Shown one piece after another: positions 61,644-64,000 of a stretch of 64,000 nucleotides of DNA. Each line of letters starts with the position of its first letter. Within the stretch, counting starts at the first letter, position 1. The stretch comes from Streptomyces graminofaciens (GTDB lineage: Bacteria > Actinomycetota > Actinomycetes > Streptomycetales > Streptomycetaceae), in assembly GCF_030294945.1 (NCBI RefSeq), contig NZ_AP018448.1:10016501-10080500 (forward strand), in the 5' to 3' direction. Position numbers and translations under genes: made by a program. Under the pieces are notes generated by a model. That model was given only the letters and a program-made list of their open reading frames with translations, did no database searches and was not told the origin of the DNA.

Positions 61644-63037
61644 ATCACCAAGGACAGCAGCAGCACGATCGCCCCGGCGACCACCGAGATGATCGTCTCC
61701 ATGACCGACCAGCTCTTGATGGTCTGGCCGACGCTCATGCCGAAGTACTCCTTGACCATCCAGAAGCCGGCGTCGTTGACATGGCTGAAGAAGAGCGAGC
61801 CCGCGCCGATCGCCAGCACCAGCAGCGCGGTGTGGGTGGTCGACATGTCGGCGGCCAGGGGTGCCACGAGACCGGCGGCCGAGATCGTGGCGACCGTCGC
61901 CGAGCCCGTCGCCAGACGGATCGCGACCGCGATCAGCCAGGCCAGTACGAGGGCCGGTATCGACCAGTCCTCGGAGATGTCGAGGATCATCCGGCCGACA
62001 CCGGAGTCGATCAGGGTCTGCTTGAAGCCGCCGCCGGCGCCGACGATCAGCAGGATGCCCGCGATCGGCGCGAGGGAGGTCTCGACGGTCGTCGACAGCC
62101 GCCCCTTGCTGAACCCGGCCGCCCGGCCGAGGGTGAACATCCCCACGATCACGGCCGAGAGCAGGGCGATCAGCGGCGAGCCGGCGACGTCGAAGACCCG
62201 CTGGACCATGTTCTCCGGATCGTCGACGACGATGTCCACCAGTGCCTTGGCCAGCATCAGCACGACCGGCAGCAGCACGGTGGCGATGGTCGCGCCGAAC
62301 CCGGGACGCTTCCGAAGCTCCTCCGAGGCCCGCACCGGAACCATGCGCTCGGGGACGGGCACGTCCACCCAGCGGGCCGCGTACTTCGAGAACAGCGGAC
62401 CGGCGATGACCACGGTGGGTATCGCGACGAGCAGACCGAGGGCCAACGTCACCCCCAGGTTGGCCTGCACCGCGTCGATCGCGACCAGCGGGCCCGGATG
62501 CGGCGGGATCAGCCCGTGCATGACGGACAGACCGGCGAGGGCCGGAACGCCGATACGCATCAGCGAGTAGCCGCCGCGCTGGGCGACCATCAGCACCACC
62601 GGGATCAGCAGCACGATCCCCACCTCGAAGAACAGCGGCAGCCCGATCACGGAGGCGATCAGCACCATCGCCCACGGCATCGCACGCCCGCCCGCCTTCG
62701 CGAGAATGGTGTCGACGACCTGGTCGGCGCCCCCGGAGTCCGCGAGCAGCTTGCCGAGGATCGCGCCCAGCGCGATGAGCACGCCCACCCCGGCCACGGT
62801 CGCCCCGAGCCCGGTGGTGAAGCTCGCGATCGCCTTGTCCAGCGGAGCCCCGGCGAACGCGCCCAGCGCGAGCGAGCCGATGGTCAGCGCCAGAAAGGCA
62901 TGGACCTTGAACCGGGTGATGAGCAGGACGATGACGGCGATGCCCGCCAGTACGGCGATGCCCAGCTGCGCGTGCCCCGCCGAGGTGATCGGCTCGACGG
63001 GGTCCGCTGCCAGCATCTCGACGCTGAGTCTGGTCAC
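61640..63037 (-). CDS. gntP: Gluconate:H+ symporter (GntP family)
   Basis: 465 residues, about 12-14 helices. IALGAILGKLLADSGGADQVV, GLPLFFEVGIVLLIPVVLMVAQRGG and SHVNDAGFWMVKEYFGMSVGQTIKSWSV (in parts) are diagnostic of GntP carriers. It lies between gntK and idnO, one minus-strand gluconate operon. Its amber stop lies inside the MITE-like end at 61640. Confidence 0.95.
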   Translation of the reverse strand: MTRLSVEMLAADPVEPITSAGHAQLGIAVLAGIAVIVLLITRFKVHAFLALTIGSLALGAFAGAPLDKAIASFTTGLGATVAGVGVLIALGAILGKLLADSGGADQVVDTILAKAGGRAMPWAMVLIASVIGLPLFFEVGIVLLIPVVLMVAQRGGYSLMRIGVPALAGLSVMHGLIPPHPGPLVAIDAVQANLGVTLALGLLVAIPTVVIAGPLFSKYAARWVDVPVPERMVPVRASEELRKRPGFGATIATVLLPVVLMLAKALVDIVVDDPENMVQRVFDVAGSPLIALLSAVIVGMFTLGRAAGFSKGRLSTTVETSLAPIAGILLIVGAGGGFKQTLIDSGVGRMILDISEDWSIPALVLAWLIAVAIRLATGSATVATISAAGLVAPLAADMSTTHTALLVLAIGAGSLFFSHVNDAGFWMVKEYFGMSVGQTIKSWSVMETIISVVAGAIVLLLSLVI

Positions 63038-63088
63038 GGTGAGTCCTTGTATGGTGAATTGCCTGGTGGGGAGGGGGAGTCGGAGCGT

Positions 63089-63616
63089 TTACGTCGACGC
63101 CGGGTCGATCCCCCGCAGCGCGGCCAGCGCCCGCACGGCCCGCTCGGTGATCTCCTCCGGGCCGCTGGAGACATCGACGGTGACACCCGCCTCGTCCGCC
63201 GCGAGCGGCTGGAGCGTGGCGAACTGCGAGTCGAGCAGCGCGGTCGGCATGAAGTGCCCCCGGCGGTGCGACATGCGCTCCTCGACAAGCGCGCGGTCAC
63301 CGGCGAGATGCACGAAGACGAGGCCCGGCGCCGCCGTCCGCAGCCGGTCCCGGTAGGCGCGCTTCAGGGCCGAGCAGCCGGCCACCCCGCCGAGCCCGGC
63401 CCGGTCGTGCGCCCAGGCGCCGATGGCGTCCAGCCACGGCCACCGGTCCGCGTCGTCCAGCGGGGTCCCGGCCGACATCTTGGCGATGTTGGCCTCGGGG
63501 TGGAAGTCGTCGCCCTCGGCGTACGGAACGCCGAGCCGGGCCGCGAGCAGGGGGCCGACCGTGGTCTTCCCGGTGCCTGCCACGCCCATCACCACGACGA
63601 CGGGAGGGGTGCCCAT
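63089..63616 (-). CDS. gntK: Gluconokinase
   Basis: 175 residues. P-loop GVAGTGKTT (about 11-19), EGDDFHPEANIAKMSAGTPLDD and HRRGHFMPTALLDSQFATLQ are typical of short gluconokinases. Phosphorylates gluconate to 6-phosphogluconate. Divergent from gntR. Confidence 0.96.
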   Translation of the reverse strand: MGTPPVVVVMGVAGTGKTTVGPLLAARLGVPYAEGDDFHPEANIAKMSAGTPLDDADRWPWLDAIGAWAHDRAGLGGVAGCSALKRAYRDRLRTAAPGLVFVHLAGDRALVEERMSHRRGHFMPTALLDSQFATLQPLAADEAGVTVDVSSGPEEITERAVRALAALRGIDPAST

Positions 63617-63714
63617 CGCTACCTCGCTGTCCTCGTCGACATCGGTGACACCGCCCGACCGAGCCCGTCCGAGCCCGCCGAGAATCCGGCGCCGACGACA
63701 CTGAACCTCATTAG

Positions 63715-63753
63715 GTCAGATGATTTCAAGATTCCTGCTTCATTAAGTCTGAC
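63715..63753. promoter_or_regulatory. Inverted GTCAGA/TCTGAC pair in the gntK-gntR promoter region
   Basis: GTCAGA (63715-63720) and TCTGAC (63748-63753) face each other in low-GC DNA, 27 bp apart. GTCTGAC (63747-63753) is itself a small palindrome. Likely operators for the FadR-type GntR protein. Confidence 0.5.
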
Positions 63754-63790
63754 TTTTTCTTCGCGAGGTCCGCCTCGTACCCTGATCCCC

Positions 63791-64000
63791 ATGAGCACAC
63801 CGGGCCGGGGGCTGCACGGCCGAGTTCTGGACACCCTCGGGCCGGCGATCACCGCGGGGGACTACCCGCCGGGAAGCGTGCTGCGCACCGACGAACTCGC
63901 CCAGACCTTCGATGTGTCGCGCTCGGTGATGCGCGAGGCCGTCCGGGTCCTTGAGTCCATGCACCTCGTGGAGTCCCGCCGCCGGGTCGGCGTGACGGTC
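63791..64000 (+). CDS. gntR: GntR-family (FadR subfamily) gluconate regulator, 3' end cut by window
   Basis: The first 70 residues are visible: MSTPGRGLHGRVLD, then the winged helix (GSVLRTDELAQTFDVSRSVMREAVRVLESMHLVESRRRVGVTV, given as position about 26-70). The ligand domain is outside the window. Divergent from gntK-gntP-idnOD, so it is probably the gluconate-responsive repressor. Confidence 0.9.
   Translation, partial: MSTPGRGLHGRVLDTLGPAITAGDYPPGSVLRTDELAQTFDVSRSVMREAVRVLESMHLVESRRRVGVTV

Noticed and set aside
1..64000. tRNA, rRNA, CRISPR, prophage, integrase or secondary-metabolite cluster
   Set aside because: No cloverleaf, rRNA, spacer array, integrase/phage gene or NRPS/PKS domains were seen on reading the window.

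Overview
The window is a 64 kb piece of chromosome from a high-GC actinomycete, almost certainly a Streptomyces. The signs are extreme third-position GC, many TetR/GntR regulators, twin-arginine secreted hydrolases, GTG starts with GGAGG-type ribosome sites, the xlnC-axeA xylan pair, a class F sortase and a SigK/RskA-type ECF pair. I see no rRNA, tRNA, CRISPR array, phage, or polyketide/peptide biosynthesis cluster. About 60 genes are supported. One is cut by each window edge and at least one is a pseudogene.

Left part (1-13 kb): the end of a secreted SGNH lipase; a membrane Ser/Thr kinase; then a minus-strand set of DUF4331 protein, TPR protein and a NicO-type metal transporter with an extreme histidine loop. 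Divergent from it is an ECF sigma (SigK-like), a 28-codon coupled ORF and an RskA-like anti-sigma. SigK-like promoter sequences face both ways in the shared region, so these genes look like one autoregulated envelope/metal-stress system. A CoA-transferase and a drug-efflux ABC pair with a divergent TetR follow; that TetR has two copies of a 17-bp operator.

Middle (13-36 kb): an orphan C-terminal domain of a type ISP restriction enzyme behind gntR and hmgA (homogentisate dioxygenase); a TetR gene; a molybdenum oxidoreductase; a CitM-type citrate transporter and an MFS protein; a membrane protein with its class F sortase; an aldehyde dehydrogenase/alcohol dehydrogenase/MHS transporter set; acyl-CoA dehydrogenase with TetR; a second TetR; the XlnC xylanase and AxeA-like deacetylase; MaoC hydratase and SoxR.

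Right part (36-64 kb): a DraRnl-type RNA ligase; a gene broken by a 34-bp repeat insertion; a penicillin-acylase family Ntn hydrolase; NamZ (GH171); SDR, TetR, acyl-CoA dehydrogenase and phosphotransferase probably sharing one TetR operator type; metallo-beta-lactamase fold enzyme; a His-repeat peptide beside two DUF202 proteins; Nudix; a secreted GH2 glycosidase with duplicated operator repeats upstream; a DMT transporter; an FAD dehydrogenase followed by a molybdopterin enzyme with a cytochrome b subunit; and a complete gluconate/idonate catabolic cluster (idnD, idnO, gntP, gntK, gntR).

Cross-cutting signals are the most interesting part. Three short inverted-repeat elements of one family each sit exactly in a CTAG that contains the amber stop codon of a neighbour gene. 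Several distinct TetR operator families recur at separate loci and link fatty-acid/CoA genes.
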